50,962 bases of DNA. Source: Chloroflexi bacterium RBG_13_51_36. Lineage in GTDB: Bacteria; Chloroflexota; Dehalococcoidia; GIF9; AB-539-J10. Numbering within the stretch: position 1 is the first letter of the stretch; the number at the start of each line of letters is the position of its first letter. A program made the translations under genes and the position numbers. Positions 8,424 through 16,459 of this stretch are shown piece by piece. The stretch spans positions 39,064 to 90,025 of the forward strand of contig MGMS01000029.1 in the NCBI GenBank assembly GCA_001796515.1, written 5' to 3'. Under the pieces are notes generated by a model. That model was not told where the DNA came from. It was given only the letters and a program-made list of their open reading frames with translations, and ran no database searches.

Positions 8424-9020
8424 TCAGAAATAGAGTAGCCGCCTCCTTTTCCTGATGATGAGACCGGCTATCAGCCCCGCCAACACACCTCCGAGGTGGG
8501 CTTGCCAGGCTATCCCGGCGAATAAGAAAGAAAGGAGGAAGAAGATCAAGATTGCCACCCAGAGTGGTATGGGGATAGGGATGGGAAATACAATGACTGG
8601 CACTCTGGGGACCAGTACTGCCAGTGCCCCACCAATGGCAAAGACAACTCCAGAGGCGCCTATGCCTATGGCGTTGGGAGGAGCGAGGAGAAGATAAAGA
8701 GCGTTTCCCGCCAGGCCCCCAAGGAAGAATACGGCCAGAAAGCTTCTCTCTCCCACAGCCCGGAGGAAGAAGCTTCCCAGAAAATACAGGCTTATCATGT
8801 TGAATATAATATGGGCAGGACCACCGTGGACAAATATGGCGGTTATGATGGTCCAGGGCTGTTGAGCAAGTAGCACACGTGCCAGGCCAAGAAGGCGGAC
8901 AACCGGGTTAGCTACTGTGATGGGATACCCGCCGACTGCTAATTCGATTACAAAGATCAAGACGTTGAGAGCTATCAAAAACCACAGGACATTTAAATTG
9001 ACGGCGCGATAAGTTCGCAT
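8424..9020 (-). CDS. Rhomboid family intramembrane serine protease
   Basis: Six hydrophobic segments are present, with the family motifs in order: HIIFNM on TM2, GIGASG with the nucleophile Ser123, and AHLGG with catalytic His175 near the end. The enzyme cuts membrane proteins within the bilayer. I place the start at the ATG at 9020 (198 residues). A TTG 12 codons upstream is also in frame, but it forms part of the -35 box of a promoter whose -10 (TATAAT) ends only 6 nt before this ATG, so the mRNA would begin at the ATG. A repetitive FPIPIPIPLW stretch lies between the Ser and His segments. Confidence 0.9.
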   Translation of the reverse strand: MRTYRAVNLNVLWFLIALNVLIFVIELAVGGYPITVANPVVRLLGLARVLLAQQPWTIITAIFVHGGPAHIIFNMISLYFLGSFFLRAVGERSFLAVFFLGGLAGNALYLLLAPPNAIGIGASGVVFAIGGALAVLVPRVPVIVFPIPIPIPLWVAILIFFLLSFLFAGIAWQAHLGGVLAGLIAGLIIRKRRRLLYF

Positions 9021-9056
9021 CAGGCAATTATAGGTTAAATCTGGTTTCTGGTTCAA
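9021..9056 (-). promoter_or_regulatory. Promoter of the rhomboid-hydrolase pair, apparently leaderless
   Basis: On the minus strand TTGAAC (9056-9051) and TATAAT (9032-9027) are separated by 18 nt. Six nt then separate the -10 from the ATG at 9020, so transcription would start on or next to the start codon. No ribosome-binding site is seen. This supports both the promoter call and the shorter protein start. Confidence 0.6.
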
Positions 9057-9092
9057 CCACGGGGACCAAAAAAGCCGCTGGGTTACGATTTG

Positions 9093-9122
9093 TTGTATTA
9101 TTCAGTGCAGTGCGTTTATAAT
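9093..9122 (+). promoter_or_regulatory. Possible promoter of the STT3 gene
   Basis: TTGTAT (9093-9098) and TATAAT (9117-9122) are spaced 18 nt apart, 31 nt before the GTG start of the oligosaccharyltransferase gene. The -35 is weak. It stands back to back with the rhomboid promoter in a short divergent region. Confidence 0.4.
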
Positions 9123-9153
9123 GGAGGGTATATTTTCCCTGCGGGAATTATAA

Positions 9154-11544
9154 GTGAGCGAACAGAGTCCGGAGCGAAAACGAAGAGTCCCCCCGTTAGT
9201 CATAGTGGGCATAATTATGGCAGCCCTCTGTGGCATCTCATTGTATATACGCATAGCTCTGCCTTATGACCAGGTCTTCGTCAATGACTGGATCTGGTTT
9301 CGAGAGACTGATGCCTATTATTACCTGCGCAACATAGAGACCCTGGTTCATAACTTTCCCCACTTCAATTCCTTTGACCCCTACATACTTTTCCCAGGTG
9401 GTGCGGGAGGGCTCAGCCGGCCATTCTTTCCCTGGCTAATCGCTGGTATTATTCGGCTTGTTACCTCGGGGGTGCCGAGTCTACATAGCATGGAAGTGGT
9501 GGCGGCTTACATGCCCGCTATTCTGGGCACTCTGACACTGATCCCCGTGTACTTCATCGGCAAGGAACTATTTAACCGCTGGGTGGGTGTAATCGCGGCC
9601 GCCTTGGCTGCCATATTGCCTGGCGAGTTTCTGCATCGTTCCTTGCTGGGCTTCACGGACCACCATGTAGCTGAGGTTCTGTTTAGCACCGTTTGCATAC
9701 TCTTCTTGATCATGGCCGTTAAACGGGCTCGAGAAAGGGAGATTTCCTTCAAGCACATACTGAATAGAGACTGGTCAGTTATCACCAGGCCTCTCATCTA
9801 CACCTTGCTCGCTGGCATCTTTCTAGGTCTCTATCTTCTTGTCTGGCAAGGTGGACTGCTGTTCATCTTCATCATATTTGTCTGCCTGGCTATTCAGTTC
9901 GTCGTGGACCACTTAGGGCACAAATCGAGCGACTATCTATGTATTGTGGGCACCCCCGTTTTCCTTGTCGCCTTTCTCATGCTCCTGCCGGTGTTGGGCG
10001 TGGGCGAGTTCGATGCCCTTTATCGTCTGTCTATGCCAATTGCCATAGTGGTGCCCATAGTCTTGAGCGTCATCTCGCGGCTCATGGCAAGCAAGGCCTT
10101 GAAGCCTGTCTATTATCCCTTGGCCTTGCTGGGTCTGCTTGGAATCGGGCTTGCTGTTCTGTACGCTATCAATCCGTCCCTGTTCCAGTCCGTGTTCACC
10201 CAATTTAGCGTCTTCACTCCGGCCGGCGCCAGGCTGACTATTATGGAGGTGCATCCTCTGGCTTTACAGATAGCCTGGTCTAACTTCAACACCTCTTTCT
10301 TCATCTCGTTCGTCTCCCTTGCCATGCTGGTTTATATTGCTGGGAAAGAGAAGAGTGCGGACAAGATTCTGTTCCTGGTGTGGAGCATATTGATGTTGAT
10401 AGCGCTGTTTGGGCAGCGCCGCTTTGGTTACTACTACACAATAAATGCTGCCCTGCTCACAGGATATTTCTCCTGGAAAATGCTGGACATTGCTGGCTTA
10501 CGGAAATTGCTGGCCAAACCTAAAGAAGTGGTTGGAGCGGTCAAGAAATTCAAGAAGAACAAAAGAGCCAGAGAGAAAGCAAAAAAGAAGACATCTATGC
10601 AGCCCAGAGGTGCTTGGGTGAATGTTATTGTCGTTGGAGTAATCCTCTTCTTCCTGGTCATCTTCCCCAGTACCGGGCTGTTTTGGCGAGATGAGCCCAC
10701 CAAAATTGGCACAGCCAGTCCGGACTGGTTTCGCATCGGGATCACGCGATACATTGCAGAGACGCCAAATCCAATTATGAGCGAAGGGTGGTACAAATCA
10801 TGTTCGTGGCTGCAGGATAACAGCCCCGAGCCTTTCGGTGACCCCGATTTCTATTATGAGCTATATCCGCCAAAGGCTGAGTTCGAATATCCGGAGACCG
10901 CCTATGGCGTGATGTCCTGGTGGGACTATGGCTACTTCATAATGCAGATTGGCCACCGCATACCCAATGCCAATCCCGGCCAGGCCGGAGCCGTCCAGGC
11001 CGGCGAGTTTTTCATCTCCCAGAGCGAAGACTCAGCCAATGAATTGGCCGACGAGTTGGGTACGAAATACGTGATGATTGACTATGCAATGGCGACGCCT
11101 GCCAAGTTCTATGCTATGGCGGACTGGGCCGGCAACGACTCAAGCGAGTTCTATGATATTTACTACCTGCAGACGTCAAGTGGCTGGCAGGGAATGTATT
11201 TATTCTACCCCGCTTACTATAACTCCACTGTGGTCAGGCTTTACAACTTTGACGCCAAAGCCGCAGTCGCCACGCAGCCGATGGTCATAGCTTATCAAGA
11301 GCAGGAAATTGAAGGAGAGACATTCAGAATAATTACCAATGGCCCGAATCCGCCGACTTTTCCCACCTATGAAGATGCTCAAGCCTATGTTGCAGCCCAG
11401 ACGTCGGGGAATTACAGAATAGTCGGTACCGATCCTTTCACAAGCATCGTGCCTCTCGAAGAACTGGACAGCTATCAGCTTGTATATCCGCTCGAGGGCA
11501 CTACAAACACGACAACGGTAAAAGTCTTCCAGCGTCTTGGTTGA
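9154..11544 (+). CDS. STT3-type oligosaccharyltransferase
   Basis: The 796-residue protein begins with a short charged stretch, one TM, then an extracytoplasmic loop with the metal-binding RETDAYYYLRNIE. It continues with about a dozen TM segments and ends in a soluble domain with the catalytic signature WWDYGYFIMQIGHR, followed by NPGQAG. These are hallmarks of the AglB/PglB/STT3 family, which transfers a lipid-linked glycan to asparagine on the outer face of the membrane. A basic lysine-rich cytoplasmic loop (KKFKKNKRAREKAKKKT) precedes the last TM. The start is GTG at 9154, with only a weak GGGA upstream. It lies just before the rhamnose genes, which may supply its glycan. Confidence 0.9.
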   Translation: MSEQSPERKRRVPPLVIVGIIMAALCGISLYIRIALPYDQVFVNDWIWFRETDAYYYLRNIETLVHNFPHFNSFDPYILFPGGAGGLSRPFFPWLIAGIIRLVTSGVPSLHSMEVVAAYMPAILGTLTLIPVYFIGKELFNRWVGVIAAALAAILPGEFLHRSLLGFTDHHVAEVLFSTVCILFLIMAVKRAREREISFKHILNRDWSVITRPLIYTLLAGIFLGLYLLVWQGGLLFIFIIFVCLAIQFVVDHLGHKSSDYLCIVGTPVFLVAFLMLLPVLGVGEFDALYRLSMPIAIVVPIVLSVISRLMASKALKPVYYPLALLGLLGIGLAVLYAINPSLFQSVFTQFSVFTPAGARLTIMEVHPLALQIAWSNFNTSFFISFVSLAMLVYIAGKEKSADKILFLVWSILMLIALFGQRRFGYYYTINAALLTGYFSWKMLDIAGLRKLLAKPKEVVGAVKKFKKNKRAREKAKKKTSMQPRGAWVNVIVVGVILFFLVIFPSTGLFWRDEPTKIGTASPDWFRIGITRYIAETPNPIMSEGWYKSCSWLQDNSPEPFGDPDFYYELYPPKAEFEYPETAYGVMSWWDYGYFIMQIGHRIPNANPGQAGAVQAGEFFISQSEDSANELADELGTKYVMIDYAMATPAKFYAMADWAGNDSSEFYDIYYLQTSSGWQGMYLFYPAYYNSTVVRLYNFDAKAAVATQPMVIAYQEQEIEGETFRIITNGPNPPTFPTYEDAQAYVAAQTSGNYRIVGTDPFTSIVPLEELDSYQLVYPLEGTTNTTTVKVFQRLG

Positions 11545-11812
11545 AGTGCGACCTGAGCAAAAGCCCGGCAATCGTTGCAGGTAACCCCCTCCCTCTTTTT
11601 GTCATTGCGAGCCCCGATGCAGTCGGGGCGTGGCAATCCCCGAAGCAACAACGGAGCAGGTGCGTGCCCTGCAATGGCAGTTTGCGTTGGCAGACGCTCT
11701 TTTGATAAAGTGCTTGAGAGGTAGGGAAGTGGCAGCTTAGCAGCGTTGAATAAGGGAGATAGGCAACGTGATATAATACTTGCTGCTTGCTCTACGGGGA
11801 ACACCATCTTAG
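11545..11812. other. Intergenic region between STT3 and rmlA
   Basis: I see no gene in these 268 nt. They hold one copy of the dispersed palindromic repeat (11601-11640) and a TATAAT at 11772-11777, about 36 nt before the rmlA start. The best -35 candidate (TTGAAT, 11746-11751) is 20 nt from it, which is too far to be convincing. Confidence 0.5.
11601..11640 (+). repeat. Dispersed palindromic repeat, copy A
   Basis: The copy starts GTCATTGCGAG, holds an internal palindrome CCCCGAtgcagTCGGGG and closes with GGCAATCCC. It shares both ends with copies at 38125, 38912 and 41059, but its internal stem differs. This looks like a REP-like element with compensating changes in the stem. Confidence 0.65.
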
Positions 11813-12880
11813 ATGAAAGCTCTAATATTAGCTGGCGGCAAGGGAACCAGACTTAAGCCGCTGACCAACACCCTGGCCAAGCAACTTATTCCGGTGGCTA
11901 ATAAGCCGATACTCTACTACGTCCTGGAGCAAATCGTCGAGGCCGGGATAAGGGATATTGGCGTTATCATTTCACCGGAAACAGGGCAGGGTATTAAAGC
12001 AGCTGTGGGAGATGGGTCAAGATGGAATGCTCAGATTACCTACATTCCGCAAGCCGAACCTCTGGGACTTGCCCATGCTGTGAAGACAGCGCAGAGCTTT
12101 CTCGGCGATTCCCCTTTCTTGATGTTTCTTGGCGATAATCTTATTCAGGGTGGTGTCAAGAGCTTCGTTAAGGAGTTTACCTCAAACAAGGTCGATGCAC
12201 TGGTCTTACTGAAAGAGGTATCCGACCCGCGCCTGTTCGGCGTTGCCGAATTAAACGAGAAGGGCGAGATAGTCCGGATTGTGGAGAAGCCACGGGAACC
12301 GAAAACAAATCTGGCCGTGCCCGGAGTTTATCTCTTCACCAAGGACGTGCACCGGGCAATAGATAAAATAAAACCCTCGTGGCGAGGAGAACTTGAAATA
12401 ACGGACACAATTCAGCAACTGATTAACGACGGTAAGAAGGTGCGCAGTCACATTCTCACCGGCTGGTGGCTCGATACCGGCAAGAAAGATGACCTGCTGG
12501 AAGCTAACCGCATTGTCCTCGACGAGTTTGTGAAACGCGACTTGAGAGGTGAAATCGACTGTACCAGCCAGGTGGCGGGCAGAGTGGAGGTCGGAGAAGG
12601 AACAGGCGTAGAACACAGCACTATCAGGGGACCTGTATCTATCGGTGATAACTGCCATATCAAGGATTCTTATATCGGCCCTTTCACCAGCATTGCTGCG
12701 GGGACTACTATCGAGCAGTCTGGCCTTGAGCATTCGGTCGTCCTGGAAAACTGTTCTATTCGCAATATCGAGCGGTTGAGTGATTGCGTCATCGGCCGTT
12801 GTTCAGTGGTGACCAAGCGGGGAGACGGCTTCAAGTCGATTACGCTCTTTGTGGGAGATGATGCCAGAGTCGAACTGTGA
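11813..12880 (+). CDS. rmlA: Glucose-1-phosphate thymidylyltransferase, long form
   Basis: The nucleotidyltransferase signature is [20 protein letters not shown], with [10 protein letters not shown] as the metal-site strand and IVEKPREPK further on. After about residue 235 a left-handed beta-helix of hexapeptide repeats follows (for example [27 protein letters not shown]). At 355 residues it belongs to the long RmlA branch found in archaea and some bacteria, not the 290-residue form. It makes dTDP-glucose from dTTP and glucose-1-phosphate. The following rmlC, rmlB and rmlD genes settle the pathway. Confidence 0.9.
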   Translation: MKALILAGGKGTRLKPLTNTLAKQLIPVANKPILYYVLEQIVEAGIRDIGVIISPETGQGIKAAVGDGSRWNAQITYIPQAEPLGLAHAVKTAQSFLGDSPFLMFLGDNLIQGGVKSFVKEFTSNKVDALVLLKEVSDPRLFGVAELNEKGEIVRIVEKPREPKTNLAVPGVYLFTKDVHRAIDKIKPSWRGELEITDTIQQLINDGKKVRSHILTGWWLDTGKKDDLLEANRIVLDEFVKRDLRGEIDCTSQVAGRVEVGEGTGVEHSTIRGPVSIGDNCHIKDSYIGPFTSIAAGTTIEQSGLEHSVVLENCSIRNIERLSDCVIGRCSVVTKRGDGFKSITLFVGDDARVEL

Positions 12881-12883
12881 AAA

Positions 12884-12914
12884 AGGGATCAGGGGTCAGG
12901 GATCAGGGGCCAGC
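12884..12914 (+). repeat. Short tandem array of 7-bp units (left arm)
   Basis: The sequence reads as four degenerate heptamers: GGATCAG, GGGTCAG, GGATCAG, GGGCCAG. It begins 3 nt after the rmlA stop and ends just before the ribosome-binding site of the four-helix-bundle gene. Its reverse complement appears after that gene at 13290-13323; the two share CAGGGGTCAGGGA exactly. Confidence 0.8.
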
Positions 12915-12928
12915 ATGAGGAAAAGTGT

Positions 12929-13315
12929 ATGACAATCCGTAATTATCAGGACTTAGAGGTATGGCAGAAGGCGATGGATCTGGTAGAAGACTGCTATCGC
13001 TTGACAATGGGATTTCCTGACAACGAAATCTATGGCCTTTCAAGTCAATTGCAGCGTTCAGCGGTTTCAGTTCCGGCCAATATAGCTGAGGGTCGAGAAC
13101 GGGGACGTACGAAAGAGTTTCTCCACCACCTGTCAATCGCTTACGGTTCGCTTGCTGAACTGGAGACTCACATTCTCATTGCTCGACGCTTGAACTACGT
13201 TGATGAAGAGACTCTAAGACAATTGATGGATAGAGTAGCGGAGATTGGTCGTATGCTTAATGGCTTGCGAGGGTCTTTGGGACACAAAACCCGGTCCCTG
13301 ATCCCTAGTCCCTGA
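12929..13315 (+). CDS. Four-helix-bundle protein, S23/23S-rRNA intervening-sequence family
   Basis: The 128-residue protein starts MTIRNYQDLEVWQKAMDLV and carries SSQLQRSAVSVPANIAEG and LAELETHILIARRL. These are the family signatures of the small all-helical protein first found inside intervening sequences of 23S rRNA genes. Relatives include the Avd subunit of diversity-generating retroelements. Its biochemical role is not established. The start at 12929 has GAGGA 7 nt upstream. The last codons run into the right-hand repeat array (CCCTGATCCCTAGTCCCTGA), which also supplies the stop. It interrupts the rml gene set and has no obvious role in sugar synthesis, which suggests insertion. Confidence 0.88.
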   Translation: MTIRNYQDLEVWQKAMDLVEDCYRLTMGFPDNEIYGLSSQLQRSAVSVPANIAEGRERGRTKEFLHHLSIAYGSLAELETHILIARRLNYVDEETLRQLMDRVAEIGRMLNGLRGSLGHKTRSLIPSP

Positions 13316-13323
13316 CCCCTGCC
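13290..13323 (+). repeat. Short tandem array of 7-bp units (right arm, inverted)
   Basis: Heptamers read GGTCCCT, GATCCCT, AGTCCCT, GACCCCT. The array is the reverse complement of the left arm type at 12884-12914, so the four-helix-bundle gene lies inside an inverted pair. It encodes the last residues and stop of that gene and ends about 18 nt before rmlC. Confidence 0.8.
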
Positions 13324-13341
13324 GGGTGATGAAGGAACGAT

Positions 13342-13911
13342 ATGCCATTTGCTTTCAAGAGGTTGGGGATTCCGGCGCTAATTCTGATTGAACCGAAGGT
13401 CTTCGAGGATGGGCGGGGTTTCTTCATGGAAACATACAAGATGCCCGATTTCATTGCTGCGGGCATAAAGGTAAACTTCGTCCAGGAGAATTGTTCCCGT
13501 TCCAGCAAAGGGGTTCTGAGGGGATTGCACTACCAGAACCCGCCGTTTGCACAGGGAAAACTGATAAGGGTGGTAAAGGGCGAGATATTTGATGTGGCCG
13601 TTGACATAAGAAAGGACTCGCCTACCTGGGGCAAGTGGGTGAGGCTCATTCTATCGGAGGAAAACAAGAATATTCTCTATGTTCCGGCAGGCTTCGCTCA
13701 CGGTTTCTGTGTCCTTTCAGAAATTGCCGAGGTCGTATACAAGATCACCAGCGTTTACTCCGCTGAATCTGAGGCCGGTATTATCTGGAATGACAAAGAC
13801 TTGGATATCGAGTGGCCTGTTGAGGAGCCGGTCCTATCGGAAAAAGACAAGAAGTGGCCCGCTCTAAAGAATGCGGACATCAGGTTCCACTACGCAGAGG
13901 AGACGTTATGA
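13342..13911 (+). CDS. rmlC: dTDP-4-dehydrorhamnose 3,5-epimerase
   Basis: The 189-residue cupin has GVLRGLHYQNPPFAQGKLI, with the catalytic histidine, then GEIFDVAVDIRKDSPTWGKW and the C-terminal YVPAGFAHGFCVLSEIAEVVYK. It epimerises C3 and C5 of dTDP-4-keto-6-deoxyglucose. The ATG is preceded by GAAGGAACGAT. Its stop overlaps the rmlB start (ATGA). Confidence 0.94.
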   Translation: MPFAFKRLGIPALILIEPKVFEDGRGFFMETYKMPDFIAAGIKVNFVQENCSRSSKGVLRGLHYQNPPFAQGKLIRVVKGEIFDVAVDIRKDSPTWGKWVRLILSEENKNILYVPAGFAHGFCVLSEIAEVVYKITSVYSAESEAGIIWNDKDLDIEWPVEEPVLSEKDKKWPALKNADIRFHYAEETL

Positions 13912-14957
13912 AACTACTTGTCACCGGCGGTGCCGGCTTTATCGGCACCAACTTCATCCGGCATATCAGGCAGGAACATCCGGATTGGCAGATGACCAAT
14001 TTGGATAAGCTCACCTATGCCGGCAATCTGGAGAACTTGAAAGAGATACAGGACCAGCCCGGCTATCGCTTCGTCAAGGGAGACATAGCCGACCGCAAGA
14101 TTGTCGACGCGTTACTTTCTGGCGAATACTTTGCAGCGAATTCCCTAAGACCTAACACCCGAGACCTAAGACCTAGCATCGTGGTGAACTTTGCTGCCGA
14201 GAGCCACGTTGACCGCAGCATCCTGGACGCCTCGCCTTTCATCGAAACCAATGTCAAAGGAACTCAGGTGCTGCTCGAAGGGGCAAAAAAGCACGGGGTT
14301 CAGAGATTCATTCAGGTGTCCACCGATGAAGTATATGGCTCCATTGATCGCGGCCGCTTCACGGAGGAGTCAACTTTGTCTCCAAGCAGCCCGTATTCAG
14401 CCAGCAAAGCTGCTGCGGACCTTCTGTGTCTCGCCTATTTCAAGACTCACCATCTTCCGGTGGTTATCACCCGCTGCACCAATAACCTGGGGCCGTACCA
14501 GTTTCCCGAAAAGTTGATTCCCCTGGCTATCACCAACGCCCTCGAGGATAAACCCATCCCCATCTATGGCGATGGCCTTAACGTCAGGGACTGGATCTTC
14601 GTAGACGACCACTGCAAGGCTCTCGATGTCGTGATTCAGAAAGGCAAGCCCGGGGAGGTATACAATGTCGGCGGGGGCAATGAGAAGACCAATCTGGACA
14701 TTATCCGCAAGCTGCTGGAGTTGCTGAACAAGCCTCAAAGCCTGATGCAATTCGTTACCGATCGTCCCGCTCATGACCGTCGCTATGCGCTGGATTGCGC
14801 CAGGATATCCACAGAACTGGGCTGGAAGCCGGCCTATTCCTTTGAGAAAGCCTTAAGCGCCACCGTTGACTGGTATCTAAAGAACGAGCCTTGGTGGCGG
14901 TCAATCAAGAGCGGCGAGTATGCCAGATACTACGAGGAAATGTACCTCAAAAGATGA
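13908..14957 (+). CDS. rmlB: dTDP-glucose 4,6-dehydratase with a repeat-derived insertion
   Basis: The NAD-binding start MKLLVTGGAGFIGTNF, the catalytic STDEVYGS and SPYSASKAAADLL (YxxxK), and the TRCTNNLGPYQFPEKLIPL substrate loop identify RmlB. The start chosen is the ATG at 13908 that overlaps the rmlC stop; an 18-codon upstream extension would run inside rmlC. Between LLSGEY and IVVNFAAESHVDRS the protein has extra residues including LRPNTRDLRP, encoded by a heptamer array at 14144-14177. Family members have only a few residues there, so this is an in-frame insertion on a surface loop. The enzyme is otherwise complete and probably active. Product: dTDP-4-keto-6-deoxyglucose. Confidence 0.92.
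   Translation: MKLLVTGGAGFIGTNFIRHIRQEHPDWQMTNLDKLTYAGNLENLKEIQDQPGYRFVKGDIADRKIVDALLSGEYFAANSLRPNTRDLRPSIVVNFAAESHVDRSILDASPFIETNVKGTQVLLEGAKKHGVQRFIQVSTDEVYGSIDRGRFTEESTLSPSSPYSASKAAADLLCLAYFKTHHLPVVITRCTNNLGPYQFPEKLIPLAITNALEDKPIPIYGDGLNVRDWIFVDDHCKALDVVIQKGKPGEVYNVGGGNEKTNLDIIRKLLELLNKPQSLMQFVTDRPAHDRRYALDCARISTELGWKPAYSFEKALSATVDWYLKNEPWWRSIKSGEYARYYEEMYLKR
14144..14177 (+). repeat. Heptamer array inside rmlB
   Basis: Units read CCTAAGA, CCTAACA, CCCGAGA, CCTAAGA, CCTAGCA, a 7-bp period over about five units. It is of the same type as the arrays around the four-helix-bundle gene 1 kb upstream, but with another core sequence. It stays in frame with rmlB. Confidence 0.75.
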
Positions 14958-15823
14958 AAATAGCAGTCACAGGCGCTAACGGACAACTGGGCACCGATTT
15001 GTGCCGGGCCCTGCATGACTTTGATGTAATTCCCTTGACTCATGCTGATGTCGAAATCACAAGCGTAGTCTCCGTCAGGGAAGTCATGATGAAGCACAAA
15101 CCGGCCGTCATTATCAATACCGCCGCCTTTGTTCGAGTTGATGACTGCGAAGATGAACAAGATAAAGCTTTCTCGGTGAATTGCCTGGGAGCCCGCAATG
15201 TCGCCGTGGTCGCCCAGGAACTGGGAGCCAAACTGGTACACATCAGCACCGACTATGTCTTCGGCGGCGAGACCGAGCCGCGCACCACCCCGTATACTGA
15301 ATTCGATACTCCTGTTCCTCTGAGTGTTTACGGGAGGTCCAAGCTGGCCGGGGAGAATCTTGCCCGCCATTTCTGTCTCAGACACTTCATCGTCAGGGCT
15401 TCGGCCCTCTTCGGCGTGGCCGGTTCCAGCGGCAAGGGCGGCAATTTCATTGAGACCATGCTCAGACTGGTCGAAGAGCGCGACGAACTCAGGGTAGTCA
15501 ACGACCAGGTCTTTTCGCCCACCTACACCGCGGACCTGGCCCGGAAAATAGCCCAGCTCATGACCGGCGACTATTACGGCATATTCCATGTGACAAACAG
15601 TGGCGCTTGCTCCTGGTACGAGTTCACTGTGCAGATATTCAAGCTGACCGGCATAACGACCCCGATCGTCCCCATAACGTCAGACCAGTACCCCCAGAAA
15701 GCAAGGAGGCCCAGCTACTCGGTGCTGGACAATTCCCATCTGCGGCTCCTGGGCATGGACGACATGAGGCCCTGGCAGGAAGCGCTAGAAGATTACCTGG
15801 CAGCCAGAGGGCACATCGCCTGA
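14954..15823 (+). CDS. rmlD: dTDP-4-dehydrorhamnose reductase
   Basis: The protein begins MKIAVTGANGQLGTDLCRAL (289 residues from the ATG at 14954, which overlaps the rmlB stop as ATGA). INTAAFVRVDDCED, HISTDYVFGGE, and SVYGRSKLAGE with the YxxxK dyad are standard RmlD motifs. It reduces the 4-keto sugar to dTDP-L-rhamnose. A start 21 codons further up would run inside rmlB and is not needed. It ends the rml operon. Confidence 0.94.
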   Translation: MKIAVTGANGQLGTDLCRALHDFDVIPLTHADVEITSVVSVREVMMKHKPAVIINTAAFVRVDDCEDEQDKAFSVNCLGARNVAVVAQELGAKLVHISTDYVFGGETEPRTTPYTEFDTPVPLSVYGRSKLAGENLARHFCLRHFIVRASALFGVAGSSGKGGNFIETMLRLVEERDELRVVNDQVFSPTYTADLARKIAQLMTGDYYGIFHVTNSGACSWYEFTVQIFKLTGITTPIVPITSDQYPQKARRPSYSVLDNSHLRLLGMDDMRPWQEALEDYLAARGHIA

Positions 15824-16033
15824 AAACTTGGGCCTGTCCAGCCAAAGAAGGGGTTCGGGTTGTAGGAGTTGCGGCGGAGAGGGGGAGAAGAGCGTGGAGG
15901 AGGCCGGGATGATTCGTTTTGTAGAAACGGCAATTTTTCCCCCGAAACGAATAGCTCTTTTCATACGTAAGGCGATTACCTCCGGCACATTTAACCCTTA
16001 AAATACACACGATTCGTTTCGTCGGTTTACCCT
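15824..16033. other. Intergenic region with three ATTCGTTTCG-type motifs
   Basis: No gene is seen. Three copies of a 10-bp motif occur: 15912-15921 (ATTCGTTTTG), 15943-15952 (inverted, CGAAACGAAT) and 16012-16021 (ATTCGTTTCG). The last two form an inverted repeat about 60 nt apart. They lie between the ends of rmlD and the next leftward gene, so a terminator or a protein-binding site is possible. Confidence 0.4.
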
Positions 16034-16459
16034 TTATATTTGCGAGACGTGTAGGCCGGCCGAGTGACGCATGGAGGCAATTTCCAAAAGACCCTCGACA
16101 ACAGTTTTCAGGTAGTTGCGGGCGGTCCGGTCCAACCCGTAATTTGCAGAGTACCATTTTACTATTAGTCCGGAGGCTTCTCTAATTACGCGGCGGTTAC
16201 CAGGGTCGTGCTGAAGGCAAGACTGCAACTTGACGCGAATGAACGCTATTTCAGGGTCAAGGCCTTCCAGATTGGTAATGTTCCACAGCTGGCGTGTTTC
16301 GGCAGGGCTAAGGGTGCCGGAATAGAAGCCATGTTTGCGGGCATTGCGATTGCCTTTCTGGCCACCGCGCTTCCTCCTAACCGGTGTTGGGTTTACAGTC
16401 AGGCTCTGGGAAGCCTCTCCTGCGGGGTTTGATTTGTCAGGGTAGCGCACAGGTTCCAA
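16034..16459 (-). CDS. Hypothetical protein with basic QKGNRNARKHGFYS motif
   Basis: The 141-residue frame has a proline-rich start, then RRKRGGQKGNRNARKHGFYS, and a helical remainder (SPAETRQLWNITNLEGLDPEIAFIRVKL). Proteins with a 'GNxNARKHGFYS' stretch recur in phage and in Chloroflexota-like genomes as small putative DNA-binding or terminase-like proteins; that association is from memory and is not a functional assignment. The start is uncertain: the frame opens at TTG 16459 and a GTG lies 3 codons in. No strong ribosome-binding site is visible. It is the only leftward gene between two rightward operons, which fits an acquired gene. Confidence 0.6.
   Translation of the reverse strand: MEPVRYPDKSNPAGEASQSLTVNPTPVRRKRGGQKGNRNARKHGFYSGTLSPAETRQLWNITNLEGLDPEIAFIRVKLQSCLQHDPGNRRVIREASGLIVKWYSANYGLDRTARNYLKTVVEGLLEIASMRHSAGLHVSQI

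Noticed and set aside
13854-13907. Earlier start for rmlB.
   Set aside because: The extra 18 codons lie inside rmlC; the ATG at 13908 overlaps the rmlC stop and starts the Rossmann fold directly.
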